Shown here in pieces: positions 8,255-17,426 of a stretch of DNA of 40,030 nucleotides (within the stretch, counting starts at the first letter, position 1; every line of letters begins with the position of its first letter). This stretch comes from Acidobacteriota bacterium (lineage in GTDB: Bacteria; Acidobacteriota; Blastocatellia; Pyrinomonadales; Pyrinomonadaceae). The position numbers and the translations under genes are program-made. The stretch lies in NCBI GenBank assembly GCA_020846885.1, contig JADLDC010000054.1:1-40030 (forward strand), given 5' to 3'. A model generated the notes under the pieces. That model worked only from the letters and a program-made list of their open reading frames with translations, made no database searches and was not told the DNA's origin.

Positions 8255-8662
8255 CTATATTTTGTCCTCAAGCCGCCCTGCGATAGCCTGCAGGTCCTCG
8301 ATCCTTTTCTGAACTGTCTTAAAGTTCGTGCTGTTGGGCGCGGCGGCAAATTCTTCGAGCATGATAATAAGTTCGCGGGCCTCGGCAAGCAGCCGATTCG
8401 CTTCCTTTGTGACCTCGCGCTTGATATCCGGGGTGTTGGTAAGCACCCGCTTAGCCTCGGCCGAGCCCCAGTGTGTTATCTTTACAACACGCGGACGCGG
8501 TGTTTCGGCAACCCAGCTCTCGGTCGCCAGGTGCTGTGAAATATTGTCAATATTAGAATAGAACCCTTCCTGTTTGAGAAGATCATTCAGATCCACCTCA
8601 ACAGAATCTTTACCACCTGTGATCTCATAGATCCGTGTTAGGATCTTGTGATAGACGTCCAT
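8255..8662 (-). CDS. Conserved hypothetical protein
   Basis: Long ORF in operonic orientation; MDVYHKILTRIYEITGGKDSVEVDLNDLLKQEGFYSNIDNISQHL...; no recognised family. Confidence 0.75.
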   Translation of the reverse strand: MDVYHKILTRIYEITGGKDSVEVDLNDLLKQEGFYSNIDNISQHLATESWVAETPRPRVVKITHWGSAEAKRVLTNTPDIKREVTKEANRLLAEARELIIMLEEFAAAPNSTNFKTVQKRIEDLQAIAGRLEDKI

Positions 8663-8674
8663 ACGTTGTGTAAC

Positions 8675-9637
8675 CTAATTTACGTTGACCGAGTGAGCCG
8701 TAAACCTTGAGAAAGCCAGATATGCGGCACCGATGATGCCTGCGTCACTTCCGAGCGATGCGCGGAGAATTCTAGCACGTTCCGCCGGTTCGTGGAATGC
8801 CCGTTTCGCTATTTCAGCACGCAGCGGACCGATGAACAGGTCCCAACCGTCAGCCGCACCGCCGCCGATCACTATCGCCTCCGGATTCAAGGCATTTATC
8901 AGGCCAGCCAGAAGAATGCCAAGATACATACCTGCCCTGCGGAACACCTCGCGGCAAAGCGGGTCGCCATCGATCCCCGATCGGAAGACATCGAGTGCGG
9001 TCAAGCCGCTTGCTCCAATTATTTTCGAATCGGGAAATTCGCTTTTCAACTCATGCGCCATCCTGACGATGGCCGTAGCCGAGGCAAATTGTTCGAGACA
9101 TCCGTGACTGCCGCAGCCGCACGGCGGCCCAAGCGGTTCAACGCACATATGCCCGATCTCGCCTGCTGTCCCATCGGGGCCCCGCAGCGGTTTTCCGTCA
9201 AGAATAATACCGCCGCCCACGCCGGTGCCAAGAGTGACGAATATCGAACTGGAAAACTCACTCGACGCCCCCAGCCAGTGTTCGCCGATCGCGGCCGCGT
9301 TCGCATCATTCTCAAGTACAACATCAAGCCCTAGTTTGGCTTGAAGTGAAGCTCCCAACGGCGTTCCCGCCAGTTCCGGAAGATTCGGCAAGCTGAATAT
9401 CCGGCCTTCCGCGGCATCCATGATCGCGGGGATAGCAAAGCCGAAGGCAAGCGGATCTGCACCGATCTGTTCTTTGCACTCCTCGGCCAGGCCGAACGCC
9501 GCCTCGACGACCCTGGTCTCGTCGCTGTAACGCGGCGTTGCCGCTTCCGCCCTATACAATAGACGGCCCTGCCGATCTACGGCAGCGATCCGCAGGTTAG
9601 TTCCGCCAAGATCTCCGGCCAGTACGAAATCATCCAT
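8675..9637 (-). CDS. ROK family sugar kinase (glucokinase-like)
   Basis: LAGDLGGTNLRIAAVD, TLGTGVGGGIILDG, GEIGHMCVEPLGPPCGCGSHGCLEQFASATAI (CXCGXXGCXE zinc motif). Confidence 0.93.
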   Translation of the reverse strand: MDDFVLAGDLGGTNLRIAAVDRQGRLLYRAEAATPRYSDETRVVEAAFGLAEECKEQIGADPLAFGFAIPAIMDAAEGRIFSLPNLPELAGTPLGASLQAKLGLDVVLENDANAAAIGEHWLGASSEFSSSIFVTLGTGVGGGIILDGKPLRGPDGTAGEIGHMCVEPLGPPCGCGSHGCLEQFASATAIVRMAHELKSEFPDSKIIGASGLTALDVFRSGIDGDPLCREVFRRAGMYLGILLAGLINALNPEAIVIGGGAADGWDLFIGPLRAEIAKRAFHEPAERARILRASLGSDAGIIGAAYLAFSRFTAHSVNVN

Positions 9638-9648
9638 ATGGTGAAATA

Positions 9649-10722
9649 CTACGGCCGCTTGGGCCGGTCGGCTTCCGGCACGTTGCGGTAAACATCGTCA
9701 TACTTTGCATAGCCGTCCTTTATGACCGTATCCATCAAGTTGTTCTTATCTACCGTTGTCACTTCGAGCAGGATCGCCGGGACTTCCTTACCGGTGACAT
9801 TCTTAAACGGCGTGGTCTCGAGTTTTTCCTTCTTTGCAAGCTTGACCGCCGCATCCACAGCACGGCTCGCGAGCGGAATGATCGGCTTATAAATGGTCAT
9901 CGACTGTTTGCCTTCAGCGATCCGCTGAAGAGCATCGAGCTGGGCATCCTGGCCTGTCACAATGACCTTTCCGGCGAGTCCGCGTTTTTCCAATGCGGAG
10001 ACGACACCGCCAGCCATCCCGTCATTTGAAACGACGAACGCCTGGATATTGTCATTGTTCTGGGTCAGAGCATTCTCCGCCATCTTCAGGGCCTCTTCCG
10101 GTTTCCAGTCAGGAATGAACTGGTCTGCCACGATCTTGATCTTGCCGCTGTCGATCGCGGGCTTGAGAACTTTTAGCTGCTCCTCTTTCATGATCAGGGC
10201 GTTGTTATCGCTGCTCGACCCGTAAACCATCGCATAGTTCCCCTGCGGAGCATGCTCAAGAGCATACTCAGCGATCTTGCGGCCGATGACCGGGACCTGG
10301 TGCGATATATATAGATCGATCTTATCCGAATCGATCAGGCGGTCGTAGCTAATGACCGGAACATTCTGTTCCTTGGCCCGATCGACAAGCGATGCCGCCT
10401 GCGTCGCGTTCTGGGGAGCGATCACCAGCACATCTACGCCCTGCGTCAAAAGATTCTCGACGTCGTTCGCCTGCCGATCGGCACTGTTGTCGGCAACCGT
10501 GATCACGCATTCGACGTTGATCTGTTTGCAGTGGGCCTCGAAGGCGTCGCGGTCACGCTGCCAACGTTCTTCTTTAACGGTAGCCATCGAAAATCCGATC
10601 TTTGGCTTCTTGCCTGGGTCAGCGGCCGTGCCGCCATTCGTGGAGCTCGGCTGGCCCGCGCCTCCGCCGCACGCGGCAACAAAAAGAGCGGCCAAAATTA
10701 GAGCAACAAAACGCGATCTCAT
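9649..10722 (-). CDS. Sugar ABC transporter substrate-binding lipoprotein (periplasmic binding protein type 1, xylose/ribose-like)
   Basis: Lipobox LFVAAC; KIGFSMATVKEERWQRDRDAFEAHCKQ...NDVENLLTQGVDVLVIAPQNATQAASLVDRAKEQNVPVISYDRLI. Confidence 0.9.
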   Translation of the reverse strand: MRSRFVALILAALFVAACGGGAGQPSSTNGGTAADPGKKPKIGFSMATVKEERWQRDRDAFEAHCKQINVECVITVADNSADRQANDVENLLTQGVDVLVIAPQNATQAASLVDRAKEQNVPVISYDRLIDSDKIDLYISHQVPVIGRKIAEYALEHAPQGNYAMVYGSSSDNNALIMKEEQLKVLKPAIDSGKIKIVADQFIPDWKPEEALKMAENALTQNNDNIQAFVVSNDGMAGGVVSALEKRGLAGKVIVTGQDAQLDALQRIAEGKQSMTIYKPIIPLASRAVDAAVKLAKKEKLETTPFKNVTGKEVPAILLEVTTVDKNNLMDTVIKDGYAKYDDVYRNVPEADRPKRP

Positions 10723-11059
10723 AGATAAATTCTCTCCTTGGACTTAAAGGGACTTCCAAATTAAATCAAAAAAATGATTTCACGGCAAAAGCGGCATTGT
10801 TAGATGTATGTTGGAGCGTGCAGGTCTTTGCCTTAGTATAGGCTTGAATAGCCTTCTGTGCGGAATTTTCTTTCAATTGACCGTATCTTTGTGCTATAAG
10901 TGTTTTCAAAACCAGCGGCACGGGTTGTTACAGCGGGTATTGCTGCGAACGCAAAGGCGTTATCAACATCCTCCTTTTTGTTGACACAAAAGGGGTTTCC
11001 GTGCGAGAATTTGTAAGTTCGGCCGATCGGCGATCGAACTGTCGGTAGGTCCATAGTTT

Positions 11060-11635
11060 ATGAAGTTGTTTTCTTTTTCACGTAAGGCGTTCACCGCCTT
11101 TACCCTCACTGCGTTTCTTACGACAGCGTCGATGGTTGTACTGGCCGCTCCCGGCCGGATCGTCGCTGAATTGAATGTCACAGGCAGAACACCGGACGGC
11201 GAAGCCCCGACGGTTCTCGTTAACGGCGAAACTTCGAGAAGCGGACGCTCGGTCTTTTCTTCTAGCACGGTCTCAACGCCGGACGAGACAATGGCCGTCC
11301 TGAGCGTCGGCGGCACGGGCCGAATACAGCTCGCGGCAAACTCGTCAGTCGATCTGGTGTTCGATGACAGGGTCATAGATGCAGAATTGACCGCCGGAAC
11401 GTTGACGGTTTTAGGCGCGTCAGGTACTGTAAAGGTAAGGACGAACGACGGGAAGGACACGGTATTGAATCCTGGTGAATCGATCTCAGCCGAAGGCAGC
11501 AATGGTGCCCGCAAGCAGAGCAGCTCTAAGGACTACACCTGGGTCTGGCTACTGGTCGCGGCCGGTGCGGCAGCGGCGGTCATAGTGGCCGTTTCGTCGG
11601 GTGGCGGCGATGATGTCGTTAGTCCGAACCGATAA
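11060..11635 (+). CDS. FecR-like secreted/membrane protein, paralog 1
   Basis: Signal-like N-terminus, SGRSVFSSSTVSTPDETMAVLSVGGTGRIQLAANSSVDLVFDD...GTVKVRTNDGKDTVLNPGESI, C-terminal TM WVWLLVAAGAAAAVIVAVSSGGGDDVVSPNR. Confidence 0.75.
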   Translation: MKLFSFSRKAFTAFTLTAFLTTASMVVLAAPGRIVAELNVTGRTPDGEAPTVLVNGETSRSGRSVFSSSTVSTPDETMAVLSVGGTGRIQLAANSSVDLVFDDRVIDAELTAGTLTVLGASGTVKVRTNDGKDTVLNPGESISAEGSNGARKQSSSKDYTWVWLLVAAGAAAAVIVAVSSGGGDDVVSPNR

Positions 11636-11727
11636 TTCGTGTTTTTGTCACTATTTGAGTGATTTTTACATTGCGGCTTGCCGTAAATGCTTGTATCATA
11701 GGAATTGATTCAGGAGGATTAGGATTC

Positions 11728-12429
11728 ATGCTCGCCAAAGATTGTCTTCGGAAGCTGGTCGCTTCGTTCGCAGCGATTGCCGTTTTTTGCGTTTCTTCTT
11801 CGATCGCACTTGCCGGAACAAAAGATGTGACCGGTGAGATCACCGTAACTGGTCAGGTTTCAGTTAACGGCCAGAACGCGGTTTCGAATTCTACCATTGT
11901 TTCGGGGAGCACTGTTGTGACCGGAGCAGGTTCAAGCGCCATCATTAGCTTAGGAAAACTTGGCCGTATAGAAGTTTTGGCCGACTCCAATATCGTACTT
12001 AATTTTGCTGACGATAATATCGTCGCCATCGTTTCGGCTGGTAAATCCAGGTTTGCGACCGCTCCGGGGGTTGCCGCAACCGTTACCACTAAAGATACGA
12101 CTGTCCTTGCTGATTCGACGCAGGCAGATAACTTCCTTGTTGAGGTCGAGTGTTCACATACCCATGTGGACACCACAGCCGGTGTCGTGACGATGCGTGA
12201 AGGCACGGCGGACAAGCAGGTTGCCGCGGGCACATCGGCATCCGCCGGAAACCTCGCGCAGACAGGATGTAAGCCTTGCTTACGGCCGAACTCGGCTCCT
12301 CCGGTACCGATCGGCGGATGGCCGTGGTTGATCCTGATCGCCGCGGGCGTCGCCGGAGCTGTTGTATTCTTTGGCGGTAACGATTCTGAACCCGGCGGCG
12401 GTACTGTCGTGGTCAGCCCGATTCGTTGA
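11728..12429 (+). CDS. FecR-like secreted/membrane protein, paralog 2
   Basis: Start after AGGAGG at ~11712; same layout as the upstream gene (GSTVVTGAGSSAIISLGKLGRIEVLADSNIVLNFADD, C-terminal TM, VVVSPIR end). Confidence 0.75.
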   Translation: MLAKDCLRKLVASFAAIAVFCVSSSIALAGTKDVTGEITVTGQVSVNGQNAVSNSTIVSGSTVVTGAGSSAIISLGKLGRIEVLADSNIVLNFADDNIVAIVSAGKSRFATAPGVAATVTTKDTTVLADSTQADNFLVEVECSHTHVDTTAGVVTMREGTADKQVAAGTSASAGNLAQTGCKPCLRPNSAPPVPIGGWPWLILIAAGVAGAVVFFGGNDSEPGGGTVVVSPIR

Positions 12430-12470
12430 TCGATCGAGATCAAAAGCGATCCTTATAATTTTTGAGCCTT

Positions 12471-12513
12471 GTGCGGGTCATGTTTGTTATGAATATGGCC
12501 CGCACTTGTTTTG
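12471..12513 (+). terminator. Intrinsic terminator-like hairpin after the FecR-like pair
   Basis: GTGCGGGTCAT-N13-ATGGCCCGCAC followed by TTGTTTTG. Confidence 0.7.
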
Positions 12514-12651
12514 TGGCGCGTTGCCCAAAAGAGCGGAATGCTCCATCCAAATCGGTTGTCCTGAATTGACTTTTCCGGCCTCGCCTTTTATTTTTGGTAT
12601 TTTTGCGGAGCACCGCACAATAGTTTTTTTAATTTAGATCGACCTAACATT

Positions 12652-13950
12652 ATGCACATTGCAGTTATAGGTACCGGGTACGTCGGATTGGTCACCGGTG
12701 CATGTTTTGCGGAATTTGGCGTTGACGTAACATGCGTCGATGTTGACGTTGACAAGATCGAAAAGCTCAAACAGGGCATCATTCCCATTTACGAACCCGG
12801 CCTTGACCAGATCGTCGAAAAGAATCAAAAGGCTGGACGGCTCCATTTCACAACGGAGATCGGTTCCGCCGTCGGGCGGGCTGAGGTAGTTTTTCTTGCC
12901 GTTGGCACCCCGCCCAAACCAGATGGCTCGCCGGACATGAGCTATTACCAGCAAGCGGCCAAAGATGTTGCCGAGGCTATGAATGGCTATAAAGTACTGG
13001 TAACAAAATCGACCGTACCGATCGGTACCGGCGAATGGCTTCGGAATTTTGTCACCGAAAACCTGAAGACACCAACCGAATTCGGAGTTGCGTCAAACCC
13101 GGAATTCCTTCGCGAGGGAGCCGCGATCGACGACTTTATGCGCCCCGACCGCGTGGTGATAGGCAGCAACGAAGATCGTGCGATCGAGGTGATGAAGGAA
13201 CTTTATCGCCCGCTGTATCTGATCGAAACGCCGATCGTCATCACTTCCCTCGAGGCCGCGGAACTTATCAAATATGCCGCCAATGCCTTTCTGGCGACCA
13301 AGATCACATTCATCAATGAGATCGCAAACCTGTGCGATGCGATCGGTTGCGATGTCCACGACGTGGCGAGAGGCATGGGAATGGACAACCGTATCGGCCG
13401 CAAGTTCCTTCATCCCGGGCCGGGCTACGGCGGTTCGTGCTTTCCAAAGGACACGCGAGCGCTTACGACAGTGGCCGACCAATTTGGTGTTGAAACGCGG
13501 ATCGTCGATGCGGTCATCGAGGCCAATGAACGCCAGCGTGACGCCATGCTCGCAAAGGTTGAAAAACTTGTCGGCGATCTGGCGGGTAAAAAACTCGCGG
13601 TCCTCGGCCTTTCATTCAAACCCGAAACGGACGATATGCGTGAATCTCCGGCTGCCGACATCATCAATGCGATAAGGGCAAAGGGGTCAGCCGTAAAAGC
13701 GTTCGACCCGGTAGCGATGGACGAAGCCAGCCATTGCATTGAAGGGATCGAATTCGCAACGGATGAATACGATGCGATCGAAGGGGCGGATGCCTTGATC
13801 ATCGTCACCGAATGGAACCAGTTCCGTGCCCTTGATATGCAGAGGGTCAAGTCGCTTCTCAAACAGCCGAAGATCGCTGATCTTCGCAATATCTACGAAC
13901 CCGCGGATATGCGCGAAATGGGATTCGAATACGTCGGCGTTGGCCGATGA
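12652..13950 (+). CDS. ugd: UDP-glucose 6-dehydrogenase
   Basis: MHIAVIGTGYVGLVTGACFAEFGVDVTCVDVD, SNPEFLREGAAIDDFMRPDRVVIG, PGPGYGGSCFPKDTRAL motifs. Confidence 0.96.
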   Translation: MHIAVIGTGYVGLVTGACFAEFGVDVTCVDVDVDKIEKLKQGIIPIYEPGLDQIVEKNQKAGRLHFTTEIGSAVGRAEVVFLAVGTPPKPDGSPDMSYYQQAAKDVAEAMNGYKVLVTKSTVPIGTGEWLRNFVTENLKTPTEFGVASNPEFLREGAAIDDFMRPDRVVIGSNEDRAIEVMKELYRPLYLIETPIVITSLEAAELIKYAANAFLATKITFINEIANLCDAIGCDVHDVARGMGMDNRIGRKFLHPGPGYGGSCFPKDTRALTTVADQFGVETRIVDAVIEANERQRDAMLAKVEKLVGDLAGKKLAVLGLSFKPETDDMRESPAADIINAIRAKGSAVKAFDPVAMDEASHCIEGIEFATDEYDAIEGADALIIVTEWNQFRALDMQRVKSLLKQPKIADLRNIYEPADMREMGFEYVGVGR

Positions 13951-13994
13951 ACGTATGACAGGCTGCCTGCCGGCCGAATGATCCGCGAACGATT

Positions 13995-14951
13995 ATGTCA
14001 CTGACCACCAAATGCCTTGTGACCGGCGGAGCCGGCTTTATCGGTTCAAACCTGGCTGATGAACTTATCAGCCAGGGTGCCAAAGTTACGATCATCGATG
14101 ATCTTTCGACTGGCTATGTCGAAAACCTGGATGCCATCAAGGGCGACTTTCGATTTGTCCAAGGCGACATCAACGATGAGGCCGCGCTGTCGAATGCGAT
14201 CGAAGGGGCGGAGATCGTGTTCCACCAGGCCGCTCTGCCCAGTGTTCCCCGCTCGGTCGAAAACCCCGTCGAAACACATCAGGCGTGCGTTAATGCGACA
14301 TTCAATCTTCTTGTAAAGGCCAGGGATGCGGGCGTTCGGCGGTTTATTTATGCGGCCTCGAGTTCGGCCTATGGCGATCAGGAGATCCTCCCAAAGGTCG
14401 AGACCATGCGGCCCGAGCCTCTTTCCCCGTACGCGGCGGCAAAACTTGTCGGCGAGTACTATTGCCGCGTTTTCTTTGAGGTTTACGGGCTCGAAACCTA
14501 TTCGCTTCGCTATTTCAATGTATTTGGGCCGCGTCAAGACCCGTCGTCAGCCTATTCCGGCGTGATCTCGCGCTTCATTGACGCTTTGATGAAAAACGAA
14601 ACGCCCATCATATATGGCGATGGTGAACAGACCCGTGATTTTACATATATCGCGAACGTAGTCCAGGCGAATCTTGCCGCTTCGCAGGCTAGCCGAGGGA
14701 TGGGTGAGGTCATTAACGCAGCAAATGGCGAGCGGATCTCGCTGAATCAATTGCTCTCCGTTCTGATGAAGATCGCTGGACGGCCAGATGCGGACCCAAA
14801 ATATCTTGAGGCCCGCGCCGGAGATGTCAAACACTCGCAGGCCGACAACAGCCTGGCCGTCGATTATCTCGGCTACAAGAAGCTTGTCGATCTGGAGGAA
14901 GGCCTGGTGCGGACAATAGATTGGTGGAAAACAAGCCGATTTGCCCTCTGA
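13995..14951 (+). CDS. NAD-dependent epimerase (SDR family; WbpP-like UDP-sugar 4-epimerase)
   Basis: CLVTGGAGFIGSNLADELISQG, HQAALPSVPRSVENP, SSSAYG...YAAAKLVGEYY, LRYFNVFGPRQDPSSAYSGVISRF. Confidence 0.92.
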   Translation: MSLTTKCLVTGGAGFIGSNLADELISQGAKVTIIDDLSTGYVENLDAIKGDFRFVQGDINDEAALSNAIEGAEIVFHQAALPSVPRSVENPVETHQACVNATFNLLVKARDAGVRRFIYAASSSAYGDQEILPKVETMRPEPLSPYAAAKLVGEYYCRVFFEVYGLETYSLRYFNVFGPRQDPSSAYSGVISRFIDALMKNETPIIYGDGEQTRDFTYIANVVQANLAASQASRGMGEVINAANGERISLNQLLSVLMKIAGRPDADPKYLEARAGDVKHSQADNSLAVDYLGYKKLVDLEEGLVRTIDWWKTSRFAL

Positions 14952-15082
14952 TCCCTGATCGTCGTTACGCTTCATCACTGGTTCCGAACATTTCGTCACA
15001 TTTGCGTCGATTTACCGAACGATGGTTGGTACCATCATCAAACTGGCGAAGTTTTGCGCCTTGCGGAACATTCCTGACGCGA

Positions 15083-15709
15083 ATGTCGTACCGCCTGATG
15101 AACATGCCCGCGATCGCGATCGGAAAAAAAGAACTCAACCTTTTTACAGACGGCGAACTTATTGATTCGGCTGTCAGCGGACGAAATGAAGGGTTTGAGG
15201 AACTGGTACGGCGTTATCAAAAGCCGATCACAGGCTATGTTTTCCGCATCGTAGGCAACTATGAATCGGCGCTGGACGTTGCACAGGAAGTTTTCATCAA
15301 GCTCTTCAGTTCCCTCCATCGTTATTCCTCAGACTACAAATTCTCCACCTGGCTTTATCGGATCGCCCACAACGCGGCCATTGACCACCTGCGCCGCAAC
15401 TCTGTAAATCTTCAAAGCCTCGAAACCGAAAACGCCGACGGCACGTATCAGTTACAGATCGAAAGTTCGGCCCGCTCGCCCGAAAAGGATCGTGAGATCA
15501 GCGAGTGGCGGACCGAGATCGGGCAGGTCATTAAACTTTTGCCGGATGCCTACAAGCAGCTGATCCTGCTCAGGCACGCCAACGACCTCAGCTACGACGA
15601 GATCGCGGAAGTCACGGGCCTGCCGCTCGGGACAGTCAAGAATAGGCTGTTTCGGGCACGGGAAATGATGCGTCAGATCATGGTCGAGCGAGGTTTCGAC
15701 GGTATGTGA
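15083..15709 (+). CDS. ECF-type RNA polymerase sigma factor
   Basis: FEELVRRYQKPITGYVFRIVGNYESALDVAQEVFIKLFSSLHRYSSDYKFSTWLYRIAHNAAIDHLRR ... LSYDEIAEVTGLPLGTVKNRLFRAREMMR. ORF track start 14921 overlaps the epimerase; 15083 or 15125 more likely. Confidence 0.93.
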   Translation: MSYRLMNMPAIAIGKKELNLFTDGELIDSAVSGRNEGFEELVRRYQKPITGYVFRIVGNYESALDVAQEVFIKLFSSLHRYSSDYKFSTWLYRIAHNAAIDHLRRNSVNLQSLETENADGTYQLQIESSARSPEKDREISEWRTEIGQVIKLLPDAYKQLILLRHANDLSYDEIAEVTGLPLGTVKNRLFRAREMMRQIMVERGFDGM

Positions 15710-15724
15710 CCTGATCATCGCCGG

Positions 15725-16300
15725 GTGCGTCAGGTGGAAAGGATCTCTTCAAAACAAACATGTCCGAGCGGCGAGATCGCGGCCTACGTTGACGGCGAAT
15801 TGTCTGCCGAGGCTGAAACTGCGCTTGAACGGCACGTTGGCCTGTGCGAAAGCTGCTCTCGTGACCTTCGGGACCAGCGGCAATTCCTTGCGGCCCTTAC
15901 TGCGTCGCTTGACGATGCAAGATCAATGCGGCTGCCTGCAGATTTCAGCCGGCGTGTTGTTGCAAATGCAGAGAGCACGGTGGCGGGCGTGCGGCGCCCA
16001 AACGAACTACTGGCGGCCGTTTGCATTGCCTCAGCGTTATTACTATTTTCACTCTTCGCCTTTGGTGGAGAGGCCTTCACCATCGCATCTACGGCAGCTT
16101 CGGTCGGACAGCGAATTCTTGCACTCGGCCTCTTTTTTCTCAGGCTGGCCGGCGGCTTCGTTTTCGCCCTTGCGGTAATATCGCGCTCACTCGCCTCATC
16201 CTTCGATCCGGCCGTTGTGATCGTATCGGTTGGCATGTTTATTTCAGCCGCTATCGCGTTCTCTGCATTCCGACATCCTTTGCGGCGGCGGAGCACGTAG
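15725..16300 (+). CDS. Anti-sigma factor with zinc-finger (zf-HC2) N-terminus
   Basis: CPSGEIAAYVDGELSAEAETALERHVGLCESCSRDLRDQRQFLAAL (HxxxCxxC) plus hydrophobic C-terminal segments; directly downstream of sigma factor; GTG start. Confidence 0.85.
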   Translation: MRQVERISSKQTCPSGEIAAYVDGELSAEAETALERHVGLCESCSRDLRDQRQFLAALTASLDDARSMRLPADFSRRVVANAESTVAGVRRPNELLAAVCIASALLLFSLFAFGGEAFTIASTAASVGQRILALGLFFLRLAGGFVFALAVISRSLASSFDPAVVIVSVGMFISAAIAFSAFRHPLRRRST

Positions 16301-16316
16301 AAACTCTAAAAGGCTT

Positions 16317-17285
16317 ATGAACGATACGTTCTCCTCACGCTTTCATACGGCCCGCCCGGTTCGGCAAGTTTCGCCCGCCGGAATGATACTTATTCTCATT
16401 GTTCTTCTTTTCACAGCCGGCTTCGCGTTCGGGGAAACTCAGTCGATCGCAGAGTCTGATCAGAACACCCTCGTAATTGATTCTTCTCCTGACATGGAGA
16501 TCATCTCGTTCTCAAAAAAGGTGATCGTCAAGCAGTCTGCTAAAGGTGTCCTCGTTTTCGGCAACGATGTTGAGATACACGGCCGCGTCGAGGGCGACGT
16601 TGCGGCGGTCGGCGGATCCGTGATCCAGAAGAACGGATCATTTATCGGCGGCGATGTGATCGTTTTTGGGGGCAAGTACGCGCCCGAATCGGATCAGGCC
16701 TTGCGTGGCGAGAACAAGCAGACCATCATCTACGCGGCATACGAAGAAGAATTTCAAAAGTATGCCCGCGACCCTTTCGCGATCTTCTCGCCATCCTTCA
16801 CCCTGGCGTTTTTCGCGCTGCGGGTCGTGCTGCTTCTCTTTTGGTTCCTGATCTCGCTTGCGCTGACCACGATAGCACCCGGAGCGGTAAGCCGCGCGGT
16901 TGCACGTATTAAGCTTTCTTCGGCCAAGGTCGTTGCATTAGGATTTTTCAGTTTTGTCGGGATGAATATCCTGCTGTTCAGCGCATTGAATGTTCTGCCA
17001 AATTACTTGAATGCGGTACTGGTCGGTATGGCCCTGCTGACCCTTGCACTTGCTTATGTTTTCGGGCGTGTCGCGATGCATGCAGCGCTCGGAAAGCTGA
17101 TCCAAAAGTATTTTCTTTCTGAACGAAACACGTCTGAATCTCTGGCCGTTCTGCTTGGAGTAACGGCTTGGACCATCCTTCTCTCGCTCCCGTATGTTTG
17201 GATCTTTGCACTCCTCGCCTTGATCTCGGCGGGCATCGGGTTGGTCATTACCGCTCGTCGTCCAACCGCGTGGAAAAGTCGCTAA
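16317..17285 (+). CDS. Bactofilin-like (polymer-forming) domain fused to multi-TM membrane protein
   Basis: SKKVIVKQSAKGVLVFGNDVEIHGRVEGDVAAVGGSVIQKNGSFIGGDVIVFGG repeats followed by several TM helices. Start at 16317 preferred over 16230. Confidence 0.75.
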   Translation: MNDTFSSRFHTARPVRQVSPAGMILILIVLLFTAGFAFGETQSIAESDQNTLVIDSSPDMEIISFSKKVIVKQSAKGVLVFGNDVEIHGRVEGDVAAVGGSVIQKNGSFIGGDVIVFGGKYAPESDQALRGENKQTIIYAAYEEEFQKYARDPFAIFSPSFTLAFFALRVVLLLFWFLISLALTTIAPGAVSRAVARIKLSSAKVVALGFFSFVGMNILLFSALNVLPNYLNAVLVGMALLTLALAYVFGRVAMHAALGKLIQKYFLSERNTSESLAVLLGVTAWTILLSLPYVWIFALLALISAGIGLVITARRPTAWKSR

Positions 17286-17426
17286 AACCGCATCTGCTTA
17301 CCTGACAAATCTTTACATTTAAATCCGAACTTAAAGTATAGAATCTACGTCTTACAGTTGATGGCCGATCTCCGGCCATTGGCCCTGAAAGTTTATTGAC
17401 CAAGCGAAACGTATATTGCCATTGTC

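Noticed and set aside
10833-11054. 73 aa minus-strand ORF in the divergent promoter region
   Set aside because: Overlaps the likely promoter/leader of the 11060 gene; composition not protein-like.
11649-11668. TCACT-atttg-AGTGA-TTTTTA hairpin after the first FecR-like gene as a terminator
   Set aside because: Only a 5 bp weak A/T-containing stem; cannot be supported confidently.
14921-15082. 54 aa N-terminal extension of the sigma factor in the ORF track
   Set aside because: Overlaps the epimerase end; extension has no sigma-factor similarity; internal ATGs at 15083 and later fit better.
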